Positions 55,628 through 64,000 of a stretch of 64,000 nt of DNA are shown here, one piece after another (within the stretch, counting starts at the first letter, position 1; every line of letters begins with the position of its first letter). Made by a program: the position numbers and the translations under genes. Origin of the DNA: Prolixibacteraceae bacterium (GTDB lineage: Bacteria > Bacteroidota > Bacteroidia > Bacteroidales > Prolixibacteraceae); contig JAIBEZ010000028.1 of NCBI GenBank assembly GCA_019459485.1, forward strand, positions 124,001 to 188,000. Reading direction: 5' to 3'. Under the pieces are notes generated by a model. That model saw nothing but the letters and a program-made list of their open reading frames with translations, was not told the DNA's origin and did no database searches.

Positions 55628-56188
55628 CTATTCCAGCGGCTTTTCAAACAACGGTTTATACACCGGTCCCTGTTGAGTCAGAATGCTTTCAAAAAGAACA
55701 ATCCGATCAATTTTAACAGTTCCAAAAGTTTTTTGCCTGAATTCATTTAGCAATGAATCAAAAACCAGACGGTCATTCAGGTGTTTTATCCGGGCCAATG
55801 TCAGGTGAGGTTTCAGGGGTTTACTATCAAAAGAGAACCCATTTTGCAGAAGTAAATCGCCCAATTGGCTGTGCGCAGGCATTAGAGGTTTTATATCTTC
55901 CAGACCAAGCCATAACACTTTTGGATTGTGCGTATTTGGAAACACTCCAAGCCCAATCAGTTCAGTATTGAAAGCCCCGATATTTTTGAACGACTCCTCT
56001 ATTAAATTTTGCAACAAAGCGATTTTGGAAATGGGCGTATCGCCCAAGAAAAACAAGGTAATGTGCCAGTTTTCAGGCTTTGTCCAGTTGAATTGATTGC
56101 TGTTTAGTTGCCGGTCGTTTTTCCAGATTTTTGCAAACTGATTCGCTTTCGCCGATTGAATCGGAACTCCAATGAAAAGACGCTTCAT
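55628..56188 (-). CDS. thpR: RNA 2',3'-cyclic phosphodiesterase (2H family)
   Basis: I chose the ATG at 56188 (MKRLFIGVPI, 186 aa); a longer frame to 56239 adds unlikely residues. Two H-x-T-x motifs define the 2H phosphoesterase family: WHITLFFLGDT (HITL) and PHLTLARIKHL (HLTL), with the typical spacing of about 85 residues. The family (formerly LigT) opens 2',3'-cyclic phosphate ends of RNA to a 2'-phosphate and can act in reverse on tRNA halves in vitro. The gene stands alone and meets the TPR gene tail to tail, 6 nt apart. It is cytoplasmic. Confidence 0.88.
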   Translation of the reverse strand: MKRLFIGVPIQSAKANQFAKIWKNDRQLNSNQFNWTKPENWHITLFFLGDTPISKIALLQNLIEESFKNIGAFNTELIGLGVFPNTHNPKVLWLGLEDIKPLMPAHSQLGDLLLQNGFSFDSKPLKPHLTLARIKHLNDRLVFDSLLNEFRQKTFGTVKIDRIVLFESILTQQGPVYKPLFEKPLE

Positions 56189-56223
56189 ATGATTAGTTAA
56201 ATGAGTATCCGTGAATTTACCTA

Positions 56224-56317
56224 ATGTCATGCAAGTCATTCAATTGCCATTTTGTAGTCATTAAGTTGCCATGAAATATACAATAGAATGACAACAGATG
56301 ACCACAATTGACTGCCA
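56224..56317. repeat. Intergenic GTCATT/TTGCCAT repeats in both orientations
   Basis: Copies of GTCATTCAATTGCCAT and GTCATTAAGTTGCCAT on the plus strand are followed by inverse copies (AATGACAACAGATGACCAC, TGACTGCCAC), so the array could fold into a long imperfect hairpin. It shares its phrase with the spacer at 41296-41345. Confidence 0.55.
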
Positions 56318-56366
56318 CAAAATACCAGATAGGGTTGCAAACCGAGAATCATATTAGAATTGAATT

Positions 56367-57281
56367 TTACCAATTTCCCTGAATAAACCGCAATTGTTTT
56401 TTGAGCATTGCCACCTTGTTCATTTCAAAACCAGCTTTGCGGGCGGTCTGGATCGGGTTCGAGTAAATATACTCAATTTCCAGAGGGCGACGGAAATCGA
56501 AATCCAGTTTCATGCTGGGTGCGTAAGGTTTCATTTTGATGGTCATGTCAATCATTTGCTGAGCCAGCGATTCTTTCAGCGGAATACCGCAACGATTGGC
56601 ACCGTGAATCACTTCCAGCATCAGTTCGCGCGACAGTTCGCGGGTGTTTTCATCAGCCATCAATCGGTCTGTAGTGGTATTCAAAACAACCGTCATCCCG
56701 TTAAAAGGAATGTTCCAAACCAGTTTTTGCCAGCGGGCAAAGCTTAGATCGGCAGCCAGTTCTGCATGTATTCCGGCTGTTTGAAAATCGTTGACGACCT
56801 TTTTTAGTATTTCCCGATCGGAAACATTGTGCGAACCAATGATCAATTTTCCGTAATCGAGGTGATGAATATGCCCCGGACCAACTTTGTTGGAACAGAT
56901 AAATGCCAGTCCTCCCGCAATCTGAACTCCAGGTAATTGGGCAGAGAGTTCTTCTTCCAATCCCAATCCATTTTGGAGCAGGACAACCAGACTTTCAGGA
57001 TGAAGAAGTGGTTTAAGCAATTCCGGTAATAAATGGTTTCCGGTCGTTTTCAGACACACCAGAATTACATCGCAAACCGGCATTTGATGGCTGGTGTGAT
57101 GGGCATTAACTTCAGGCAAATGAAAATTACCATTGACCGAATCAACGCGAAGCCCATGTATGCGAACGTACTCAAAATCGCTCCGGAACAAAAAATGAAC
57201 TTCCTGTCCAGTATTGGCCAACATTCCTCCATAAAATCCACCTAAAGCTCCTGTTCCGATTACTCCGTATCTGATTGTCAT
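56367..57281 (-). CDS. panE: Ketopantoate reductase family protein (2-dehydropantoate 2-reductase)
   Basis: I chose the ATG at 57281 (MTIRYGVIGTGALGG, 304 aa), since the extra 13 residues of a longer frame precede the Rossmann fold. The NAD(P) site is YGVIGTGALGGFYGGML, followed by HFLFRSDF. The central VILVCLKTTGNHLLPELL and LLQNGLGLEEEL match the PanE/ApbA N-terminal domain, and KLVWNIPFNGMTVVLNTTTD carries the conserved K-x3-N-x3-N-type catalytic motif. The C-terminal helical domain with PYAPSMKLDFDFRRPLEIEY is typical. The family reduces ketopantoate to pantoate in pantothenate synthesis, but homologues with other 2-oxo acids exist, so the symbol is tentative. Confidence 0.75.
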   Translation of the reverse strand: MTIRYGVIGTGALGGFYGGMLANTGQEVHFLFRSDFEYVRIHGLRVDSVNGNFHLPEVNAHHTSHQMPVCDVILVCLKTTGNHLLPELLKPLLHPESLVVLLQNGLGLEEELSAQLPGVQIAGGLAFICSNKVGPGHIHHLDYGKLIIGSHNVSDREILKKVVNDFQTAGIHAELAADLSFARWQKLVWNIPFNGMTVVLNTTTDRLMADENTRELSRELMLEVIHGANRCGIPLKESLAQQMIDMTIKMKPYAPSMKLDFDFRRPLEIEYIYSNPIQTARKAGFEMNKVAMLKKQLRFIQGNW

Positions 57282-57539
57282 ATTTAAAACCCGTTGATTT
57301 ACAATGGCGAAAATAACCACAAAGCCAACTTTTTAGTTCTTTATATGCTGCTTGCTCAACAAATCGTAACAGAAAAGTTACACGCCCGGCTTGGTATCCA
57401 AATCATTCAACAGGTACATTTCTGAGTATTTTAACGGTAGATTTTGTCCACATTCAAAAGGTGTCACTTAAGTTGCATTCGAACAATTATCGTTTAAGAC
57501 GGTTTATTTATCAGTTTTGAACTAATTGCTGATAAAGTC

Positions 57540-57980
57540 ATGGAAAACGACAAATTTGTTCTTGAACAGATCTATTCCGCTCCCGTTGAAACCGTCTGGA
57601 AAGCCATCACCAGCAAGGAAGAAATGAAACAATGGTATTTCAACTTTAAGGAGTTTGTTCCTGAAGTGGGTTTCGAATTCCAGTTTTGGGGCGGACCTGA
57701 TGAAAGCCGTCAATACCTCCATTTATGCAAAATAACAGAAGTCTTCCAGCTGCAAAAATTGGCGTACAGTTGGCGTTACGATGGTTATGAAGGCGACACA
57801 CTTGTAACGTTTGAATTGGTTTCTTTGGGAAACCTCACCAAACTAAAACTTACTCACGAAGGATTGGGAACTTTTCCGGTCACTAATCCCGATTTTGCAA
57901 AAGAGAACTTTGTTGAAGGATGGAACTGGATTATAGGTACTTCGCTCAAAGAGTTTCTGGAGAATAAATCACACCATTAA
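57540..57980 (+). CDS. SRPBCC (AHSA1/START-like) domain protein
   Basis: This 146-aa cytoplasmic protein has the AHSA1-type opening EQIYSAPVETVWKAITSKEE, MKQWYFNF, then a beta sheet ending in the long C-terminal helix NFVEGWNWIIGTSLKEFLE. Such proteins form a helix-grip pocket for a hydrophobic ligand; some act in stress response or polyketide chemistry, but nothing in this gene defines the ligand. The DoxX-type gene starts 20 nt downstream and is probably in the same transcript. The 258-bp gap upstream contains only a GTAAC-AGAAAA-GTTAC mini palindrome (57366-57381). Confidence 0.85.
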   Translation: MENDKFVLEQIYSAPVETVWKAITSKEEMKQWYFNFKEFVPEVGFEFQFWGGPDESRQYLHLCKITEVFQLQKLAYSWRYDGYEGDTLVTFELVSLGNLTKLKLTHEGLGTFPVTNPDFAKENFVEGWNWIIGTSLKEFLENKSHH

Positions 57981-58000
57981 TAATCATTAAATTTTGATGT

Positions 58001-58378
58001 ATGAAAATCGCAGTTTTAATTGTTCGTATTCTTATGGGACTTATGTTTGCATTTGCTTCCATCGCTTTTTTCTTCAAACTTATGCCGCAACCTGAGCTTA
58101 CAGGCGACATGAAAATTTTCATGGATGGCATTGAAGCATCTGTGTATCTGATGACAACGGTGAAAATTTTCGAACTTCTCTGTGCCATTGCATTTCTCTC
58201 CGGAAGGTTTGTTCCTCTTGCTGCAGTGGTGATTTTCCCTATCAACGTCAATATCCTGCTGTTTCATATATTTCTGGATCCTTCATCATTATTGATTGCA
58301 ATTTTACTGGTTCTTGGAAACTTGTTTCTTGCTTATTACTATCGCGACGAATACAAACCGATGTTGGCCGCAAAATAA
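58001..58378 (+). CDS. DoxX-family small membrane protein
   Basis: This 125-aa protein has four hydrophobic segments: IAVLIVRILMGLMFAFASI, KIFELLCAIAFLSG, LAAVVIFPINVNILLFHI and LIAILLVLGNLFLAYYYRDE. This is the four-helix DoxX/DoxD layout, and the PEL-GDM-loop after helix 1 fits family members. Members of the family take part in oxidative-stress or thiosulfate-linked redox reactions in some organisms; the role here is unknown. It shares a transcript with the SRPBCC gene. Confidence 0.8.
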   Translation: MKIAVLIVRILMGLMFAFASIAFFFKLMPQPELTGDMKIFMDGIEASVYLMTTVKIFELLCAIAFLSGRFVPLAAVVIFPINVNILLFHIFLDPSSLLIAILLVLGNLFLAYYYRDEYKPMLAAK

Positions 58379-58565
58379 CGAGTTGTATTACTAAAATTAA
58401 TGTCAATAATCTATTTCCCCTTTTTATTCTTTTACTGGTTAGCAGCCGTAACTTTTGATATATTTACGCATCAATATCCTAAGTCATGTTTTGAAATTTT
58501 TGACAGGGAAAAAAATCATCATTCCGCTGTGGTAGATTATTTTAGTGTTTTTTGCAACTGGTACT

Positions 58566-61500
58566 ATGAACAAGCAGGTTATCTGGGTTTCGATTTTTAT
58601 ACTCTTTCTCTCGTGCAACCGGACGAAGGTTGAAAAGAATACAGCTGTAATTACGCCAAAAACTGTTGAAGCCCAGGGATATGTTATTCCGGAAGATAGT
58701 ATTTCGGACCCATTAACCATTGTTGCCGGAAAACCCACCATGGTTTTGGCCGGAAAATCGCTCGAAATACCCGCCGGCGACAATGTAAAACCTGCCGGAA
58801 AACCCGAAATAACATTGGCTGGTATTCCTGAAATCCGCACTCCGGGAAAAGAAGGATTGGCTGTTCCCAAAGAAATTATTTCAACCGGTCATCCGGTTCT
58901 GTCAGGGATTCCTGAAGTTGTGCTGGCCAAAGATGCATACAGCAAAGATGTTAATCCGTTTAGTTTTACTGCATTAGGAACTATTCAGGGGTTGAAACAC
59001 AATCAGATAAGGTGTTTGTTGCAGGATCGAAACGGAAACCTCTGGTTCAGTAACGACGATGGGGTTACGCGTTACGATGGCAAATACCTTACTCATTTTT
59101 CTGTTAAAAGCGGCTTAAGTAACAGCATCGTTTTATGCATGATGGAAGACCGGGCCGGCGATCTCTGGTTCGGAACTTTTGGTGGCGGAGTAACACGCTA
59201 CGACGGCAAACACTTTACCCAATATACCGAACGGGAAGGTTTGAGTAACAATGTTGTGAATTGGATTATTCAGGATAAAGCCGGAAACTACTGGTTTGGC
59301 ACTTCGGGTGGTGGGGCTTCCAAGTTCGACGGAAAAGTGTTTACCCATTACACAGACAAAGAAGGTCTGGGCAGTAACCAGATCCGATCCATATTTCAGG
59401 ACAATGACGGAAATATCTGGTTTGGCTCTTTTGGCAATGGTGTGACGAAATTTGATGGTAAAAACTTCATGAATTACAATGAAAGAGAAGGCTTTCCGGG
59501 CAATCAGATTGTATCAATTTTTCAGGATAAACAAGGAAATATTTGGTTTGGCAGTTACAAAACCGGCGCAATAAAATACGATGGAACTCATTTTTATCAA
59601 TATACCGATAAACAAGGATTGAGCGACAAAAATGTTTTATGCATACTTCAGGATGCAAATGGGTGGATGTGGTTTGGTACTTCTGGCGGTGGAATTTCGA
59701 AGTTTGACGGCAATAATTTTACTCATTTTGGTGAAAAAGAAGGTTTAACCAATAACTATGTCCGTTGCTCGCTGATTGATAAACAGGGTAGTATGTGGTT
59801 TGGAACTCGCGATGGTGGTTTGGTCAGGTTCAATGGCAACCTTTTTAACCATTTTACCGATAACGAAGGTCTTGCTAAAGGCAAAGTGCTGAATATCATG
59901 CAGGATATAAACGATAATCTTTGGTTTGGTACTTTTAGTGGCGGTGTAACCAAATTCGACGGCAAATACTTTACTTCCTACTCGCTTAAGGAAGGCCTGC
60001 TAAACGAACGGATTTACAGTATTTTTGAAGACAACGAAGGCAATATCTGGTTTGGTACTGATGGCATGGGAGTTACCAAATTCGATGGTAAATACTTTTA
60101 TCACTACACACAGAATGAAGGATTGTGTTTCAATGGAATCCGGTGCATACTTCAGGACCGTAATGACAACCTTTGGTTTGGCAGCTATGGTGGCGGAGTT
60201 TCGAAATTTGATGGCGAAAAATTCATCAATTATTCGAAAAAATCGGGTCTTGGCAGCAACAAAGTATTGAGTATGCTTGAAGATAAAAAAGGTAACCTGT
60301 GGTTTGGAAGCGATGACAACGGAGTAACCAGACATGACGGAAAAGCATTTACCCGCTTTTCTGTAAATGAAGGTTTTAGTCACAATGCGGTTGCAAGCAT
60401 TATGCAGGATCATTCGGGCAATTTATGGTTTGGAACTTCAGGGGCAGGAATCACCAAATTCGATGGAAAATACTTTACTACTTTTTCGGAAAAGGAAGGT
60501 TTGACGAATAATTATATCACCAGCTTGTTTGAAGATAAACATGGAAAGATATGGATGGGTACCCGTTTCGGCCCAAATACAATTGAACCCGGAACATTCC
60601 TGAAAAAATCAGAACAACCGGAAGTTCCCCTTTTTAAAAGCTATTCCTACGAAGATGGTTTTTTGGGTATTGGCTGCAATATCGGTGCTTTATTCGAAGA
60701 TCGCTCGGGAACTATTTGGATCGGTTCCAGTAACCGTTTGACGGCTATTCATCCTGAAGGTGAGGTGGTTGATACTGTTGCGCCAAACATTCAGCTTACG
60801 AATGTTCAGCTTTTTAACGAAAATATTCCATGGATTGATCTTGAAAATAAGATGGATACCAGTTTTGTACTGGGTAATGGAGTAAGGATAGCAGTCTTTA
60901 AATTTAGCAATGTCTCAAAATGGTATTATCAACCTGAGAATCTAAGTCTGGCATACAATAACAACTTTCTGACCTTTAGCTTCATTGGTATTTCGCACAA
61001 ACAAAACTCCAAAATAAGATATCAGTACCAGCTTGAGGGGCTTTACGAAAACTGGAGCTCCTTAACCGACCGTACCGAAGTGTCTTTTGGCAACCTCGAA
61101 CCAGGTGATTATCAATTCAAGGTAAAAGCCATGAATAGTGAAGGAATCTGGAGCAATGAATACCAGTATCCGTTTACAATCCGCCCACCCTGGTGGAACA
61201 CCTGGTGGTTTTATTCGCTGATGTCAATTCTTTTTGTGATACTGATTTTCAGCTTCATAAAATGGAGGGGACATGAACTGGAACAGCAAAAACATATTCT
61301 GGAAAGAAAAGTAGAGGAACAAACCTTTGAATTGAAGCAAAAAAATGAAGAGCTGTTAGTCAAGAATGAAGAGTTGCAGGCGATCAATTCCGAAAAAGAC
61401 AAATTTTTCTCGATTATCTCGCACGATGTACGCGGGCCGTTAAGTTCCTTCCTGGGATTGACTGAATTAATGGCAGAAGGACTGCAATCATTTAAACTAA

Positions 61501-62072
61501 GTGAAATTCAGGAAATGGCAGGAGCCATGAAAGATTCAGCCGCCAATCTATTTGAATTACTTGGGAATCTGCTCGAATGGGCTCAAATGCAACGTGGCTT
61601 AATTGCATTTAATCCTGAAAAGCTTATTCTGAATGATATTCTGAAAGAATCTTCAGAACTATTCCATCAGTCGGCACGCAACAAATTAATTTCTATTGTG
61701 GTAGATATTCCGGATGAATTGGTGGTTATTGCCGACAAAAACATGCTCAGTTCAATTATCAGGAACCTGACTTCGAACGCAGTAAAATTCACCCCAAGAG
61801 GAGGCAAGGTTTTCATCAGCGCCAAAACATTCGAAAACAATACAGTTGAAGTTTCGGTCACGGATTCAGGTATCGGGATGAAAAAAGAGATGGTCGAAAA
61901 CCTTTTCAAAATAGATAAAAATACCAGCAGACCCGGAACTGAAGGCGAACCAAGTACAGGGTTGGGCTTGCTGCTCAGCAGGGATTTTGTGGAAAAACAA
62001 GGTGGCCACATTTGGGCTGAAAGTGAAGTTGGTAAAGGAAGTACCTTTTATTTCACACTCAAATCGTCGTAA
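58566..62072 (+). CDS. Sensor histidine kinase with 14-blade Reg_prop propeller
   Basis: I chose the ATG at 58566 (MNKQVIWVSIFILFLSC, lipobox-like Cys17) over a GTG at 58545. The product is 1168 aa. Residues about 35-115 are an unusual P-G-rich stretch with repeated AGKP/LAG phrases. Residues about 140-700 hold twelve near-identical 42-residue blades (NIWFGSFGNGVTKFDGKNF type) and two divergent ones, making two seven-bladed propellers. A Y_Y_Y domain is at about 790-860 and the membrane helix at about 880-898. HisKA has H953 in FFSIISHDVRGPLSS, and HATPase_c has GLGLLLSRDFVEKQGG. No receiver or HTH is fused, so it is a classic sensor kinase. The convergent NtrC-like regulator 4 nt away is a candidate partner. 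Confidence 0.9.
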   Translation: MNKQVIWVSIFILFLSCNRTKVEKNTAVITPKTVEAQGYVIPEDSISDPLTIVAGKPTMVLAGKSLEIPAGDNVKPAGKPEITLAGIPEIRTPGKEGLAVPKEIISTGHPVLSGIPEVVLAKDAYSKDVNPFSFTALGTIQGLKHNQIRCLLQDRNGNLWFSNDDGVTRYDGKYLTHFSVKSGLSNSIVLCMMEDRAGDLWFGTFGGGVTRYDGKHFTQYTEREGLSNNVVNWIIQDKAGNYWFGTSGGGASKFDGKVFTHYTDKEGLGSNQIRSIFQDNDGNIWFGSFGNGVTKFDGKNFMNYNEREGFPGNQIVSIFQDKQGNIWFGSYKTGAIKYDGTHFYQYTDKQGLSDKNVLCILQDANGWMWFGTSGGGISKFDGNNFTHFGEKEGLTNNYVRCSLIDKQGSMWFGTRDGGLVRFNGNLFNHFTDNEGLAKGKVLNIMQDINDNLWFGTFSGGVTKFDGKYFTSYSLKEGLLNERIYSIFEDNEGNIWFGTDGMGVTKFDGKYFYHYTQNEGLCFNGIRCILQDRNDNLWFGSYGGGVSKFDGEKFINYSKKSGLGSNKVLSMLEDKKGNLWFGSDDNGVTRHDGKAFTRFSVNEGFSHNAVASIMQDHSGNLWFGTSGAGITKFDGKYFTTFSEKEGLTNNYITSLFEDKHGKIWMGTRFGPNTIEPGTFLKKSEQPEVPLFKSYSYEDGFLGIGCNIGALFEDRSGTIWIGSSNRLTAIHPEGEVVDTVAPNIQLTNVQLFNENIPWIDLENKMDTSFVLGNGVRIAVFKFSNVSKWYYQPENLSLAYNNNFLTFSFIGISHKQNSKIRYQYQLEGLYENWSSLTDRTEVSFGNLEPGDYQFKVKAMNSEGIWSNEYQYPFTIRPPWWNTWWFYSLMSILFVILIFSFIKWRGHELEQQKHILERKVEEQTFELKQKNEELLVKNEELQAINSEKDKFFSIISHDVRGPLSSFLGLTELMAEGLQSFKLSEIQEMAGAMKDSAANLFELLGNLLEWAQMQRGLIAFNPEKLILNDILKESSELFHQSARNKLISIVVDIPDELVVIADKNMLSSIIRNLTSNAVKFTPRGGKVFISAKTFENNTVEVSVTDSGIGMKKEMVENLFKIDKNTSRPGTEGEPSTGLGLLLSRDFVEKQGGHIWAESEVGKGSTFYFTLKSS

Positions 62073-62076
62073 TTTC

Positions 62077-63240
62077 TTATTTCCCTGCTATAGCATATGT
62101 TAAAACATCTTCTTTGGTAATGGTTTTATCGCACAAAATAATCAGGCGCTCAATTACGTTCCTGAATTCGCGGATGTTGCCAGTCCATTTTATTTTCTGA
62201 AGTTCGGAAATGGCGGCATCTTCAATTGTCTTTAGCGGCATTCCGTATTCAGTACAAATTAAATCAATAAAATAATTACACAGCACCGGAATATCTTCCA
62301 CACGGTCATTCAAATCAGGCACATGGATGAGGATAACGCTTAAGCGGTGATACAAGTCTTCCCTGAAGTTATTCCTTTCAATTTCGTGTGCCAGGTTCTT
62401 GTTTGTAGCCGCAATTACGCGAACATCCACTTTAATTTGTGCATCGCCGCCCACCCGTGTGATAATGCTTTCCTGCAAAACGCGCAAAACTTTGGCCTGG
62501 GCCGAAAGGCTCATATCGCCGATTTCATCCAGAAAAATAGTCCCTCCGGTCGCCTGTTCAAACTTTCCTTTGCGTTGTTTTATTGCGGAAGTAAAAGCTC
62601 CTTTTTCGTGACCAAATAATTCACTTTCGATAAGTTCAGATGGAATAGCTGCGCAGTTTACTTCTATAAACGGCGCCTCAGAACGGTTGCTCTTTTCGTG
62701 CAGTCGGCGGGCAACCAGTTCTTTTCCGGTTCCGTTCGAGCCGGTTATTAAAACACGCGCGTCGGTAGGCGCAACACGGTCAACCATGTCGATAACCTTC
62801 AGAATGGAAGCCGAATTCCCAACAATATCGAAACGTTTGTTGGCTTTTTTACGCAATACCTTTGTTTCGGTAATCAGGGTCGATTTGTCCATTGCATTGC
62901 GCAGTGTGATCAGCAGCCGGTTCAAATCGAGCGGTTTTTCAATAAAATCGAATGCCCCTTTTTTGATCGATTCAACAGCTGTATCGATGTTTCCGTGACC
63001 CGAAATCATCACTACCGGGGTATCCGGTTTAATTTCTTCGATCTTTTGCAGTACTTCAATGCCGTCCATTCCCGGCATCTTAATATCACACAGAACAACG
63101 TCAAAATCAGTTGTTTTTAACAATTCGATGGCTTTAAAACCATCTTCGGCCAGTTCGACCTGGTATTTCTCGAATTCTAAAATATCTTTTAAAGTATTCC
63201 GAATGCTCCGTTCGTCATCAATCACTAATATTTTCGACAT
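62077..63240 (-). CDS. Sigma-54-interacting response regulator without DNA-binding domain
   Basis: I chose the ATG at 63240 (MSKILVIDDERS, 387 aa); a start at 63270 would add ten residues before the receiver fold. The receiver is about 1-115 with phosphoacceptor D52 in VVLCDIKMPGMDG. The AAA+ domain is about 138-375 with Walker A GSNGTGKE (167-174), GAFTSA at 214-219 where sigma-54 activators usually have GAFTGA, Walker B GGTIFLDEIGDM and WTGNIREFRN at 352-361. The protein stops about 25 residues later, so the usual C-terminal Fis helix-turn-helix is missing. It may act from solution on sigma-54 holoenzyme or with another DNA-binding protein. Confidence 0.88.
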   Translation of the reverse strand: MSKILVIDDERSIRNTLKDILEFEKYQVELAEDGFKAIELLKTTDFDVVLCDIKMPGMDGIEVLQKIEEIKPDTPVVMISGHGNIDTAVESIKKGAFDFIEKPLDLNRLLITLRNAMDKSTLITETKVLRKKANKRFDIVGNSASILKVIDMVDRVAPTDARVLITGSNGTGKELVARRLHEKSNRSEAPFIEVNCAAIPSELIESELFGHEKGAFTSAIKQRKGKFEQATGGTIFLDEIGDMSLSAQAKVLRVLQESIITRVGGDAQIKVDVRVIAATNKNLAHEIERNNFREDLYHRLSVILIHVPDLNDRVEDIPVLCNYFIDLICTEYGMPLKTIEDAAISELQKIKWTGNIREFRNVIERLIILCDKTITKEDVLTYAIAGK

Positions 63241-63366
63241 AAGCGTAGTTTTTATCCTGAAACGAGCCATGAGTGATAATTACACACAGAGGCATGATTA
63301 TCAATGGCGAGTTCCATCTGGCAATTAAAAAACAAATTATAAACAGATGAAAATGAATGGTCAAAT

Positions 63367-64000
63367 TTAGTTGAAAATATGCTCGTATAAAACACCTTCC
63401 CGCAGGGCAAAGTCGGTTTGATAGATTTTGTGAATTTTTAACCTTTCGATTACCATTTTTATAAAAATCACAGAAGGAACAATCATCTCAATACGAATGG
63501 ATTCCATGCCTTTCATTTTCATCCGGTCGGAAGTTGTTGATGCAAGCAATTTTTCATAAATGAGGTAAAAGTCATTTGTTGAAACTTCCTGCCTGATGCG
63601 GGTTTTTGTTCCGGCATCGGTTTGGTCAATCAGGTCGGCCAAAGTGTCGAATGCTCCTGAACAGCCTATCATCATTGATATGTTAACATTTTGCAAGCGA
63701 ATCCATAATGGTTCAAGCCGGCTTTCAAACCAGTCGTTAATTTTTGTGATTTCTTCAGGTGTAATAGGGTCGGAGGGAGGTATTTGTTCAATGATTCGGG
63801 CCATTCCGAGCGGAAAACTTTCTTTCCAGACTGGACTACCTGCATTGGTCAGGATAAATTCATTGCTTCCGCCTCCAATATCCAGAATGAGGGAATGGTC
63901 TTCAATTTCGCCAAAGGCCAGTTTTACACCATTAAAAATCAGTTCTGCTTCTTTTTCTCCTGAAATTATCTGCAATTCAAGCCCGGTGTGTTTTTGTATT
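63367..64000 (-). CDS. Ppx/GppA phosphatase family protein, 5' partial
   Basis: The frame stays open to the right edge of the window (IQKHTGLELQIISGEKEAE), so the N-terminus lies beyond 64000. The TTG at 63975 is not the start. The visible 210 residues contain the hallmark ISGEKEAELIF, the ATP/phosphate-binding LILDIGGGSNEFIL and SFPLGMARIIEQ, typical of the second half of the Ppx/GppA actin-like fold. It hydrolyses polyphosphate or guanosine pentaphosphate; which one cannot be told from the fragment. The C-terminal end (DFALREGVLYEHIFN) is complete and matches the family's ..LR.G.LY ending, without the extra HD domain seen in long Ppx. Confidence 0.9.
   Translation of the reverse strand, partial: IQKHTGLELQIISGEKEAELIFNGVKLAFGEIEDHSLILDIGGGSNEFILTNAGSPVWKESFPLGMARIIEQIPPSDPITPEEITKINDWFESRLEPLWIRLQNVNISMMIGCSGAFDTLADLIDQTDAGTKTRIRQEVSTNDFYLIYEKLLASTTSDRMKMKGMESIRIEMIVPSVIFIKMVIERLKIHKIYQTDFALREGVLYEHIFN

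Noticed and set aside
58400-58633. 77-aa open frame before the sensor kinase
   Set aside because: It overlaps the kinase start by 68 nt in another frame, has no family resemblance after its hydrophobic start, and the kinase signal peptide is far better supported.

Overview
The window looks like a chromosomal segment of a free-living Bacteroidetes/Bacteroidota bacterium, probably of the Bacteroidales/Marinilabiliales type. The evidence is two SusC/SusD pairs, a hybrid two-component regulator with a Reg_prop propeller, type IX secretion (Por_Secre_tail) C-termini on secreted enzymes, TAnnTTTG-type -7 boxes, and the general lack of Shine-Dalgarno sequences. No tRNA, rRNA, CRISPR array, transposase or phage gene was seen. 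The genus was not determined.

Region 1 (1-11.7 kb) is a glycan-assembly cluster. After the end of a FnIII-like lipoprotein and its terminator come two DPM1-like GT2 polyprenyl-phosphate glycosyltransferases (982-1719, 10994-11716), a methyltransferase-GT2 fusion (5884-7293) and four large GT-C type membrane glycosyltransferases (1726-3837, 3957-5558, 7303-9087, 9115-10989). The likely logic is that the GT2 enzymes charge a lipid carrier at the cytoplasmic face and the GT-C enzymes spend that donor in the periplasm. Two of the GT-C proteins end in beta-sandwich domains.

Region 2 (11.8-48.8 kb) is a large polysaccharide utilisation locus. A minus-strand operon (29511 to 14038, closed by a strong terminator) holds FAS1 lipoprotein, SusC, SusD, FAS1 lipoprotein, FAS1 lipoprotein, SusC and SusD. 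A GH5 enzyme lies downstream and a 1395-aa hybrid two-component regulator lies upstream. Divergently on the plus strand are a 1282-aa lamin-tail/repeat protein with a T9SS tail and a run of secreted enzymes: GH44, GH5, a DUF1349-like protein, CBM35-GH26, GH30-like, a second GH26 broken by an in-frame amber codon, and GH43-CBM6. The enzyme set points to plant hemicellulose such as (gluco)mannan, xyloglucan or xylan. The FAS1 proteins occupy the position where surface glycan-binding proteins (SusE/F type) are usually encoded, and two of them carry C-terminal binding-domain-like sandwiches. This is the most unusual part of the window.

Region 3 (48.8-56.2 kb) holds a lipoprotein cytochrome c, an Omp85-type barrel, a membrane ferredoxin with a CuA-like N-terminal domain, a VCBS/FG-GAP protein, a TPR protein and an RNA 2',3'-cyclic phosphodiesterase.

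Region 4 (56.3-64 kb) is mostly housekeeping and signalling: a ketopantoate reductase family protein, an SRPBCC protein, a DoxX protein, a 14-blade propeller histidine kinase, a convergent sigma-54 activator without a DNA-binding domain, and the C-terminal part of a Ppx/GppA phosphatase that runs off the window.
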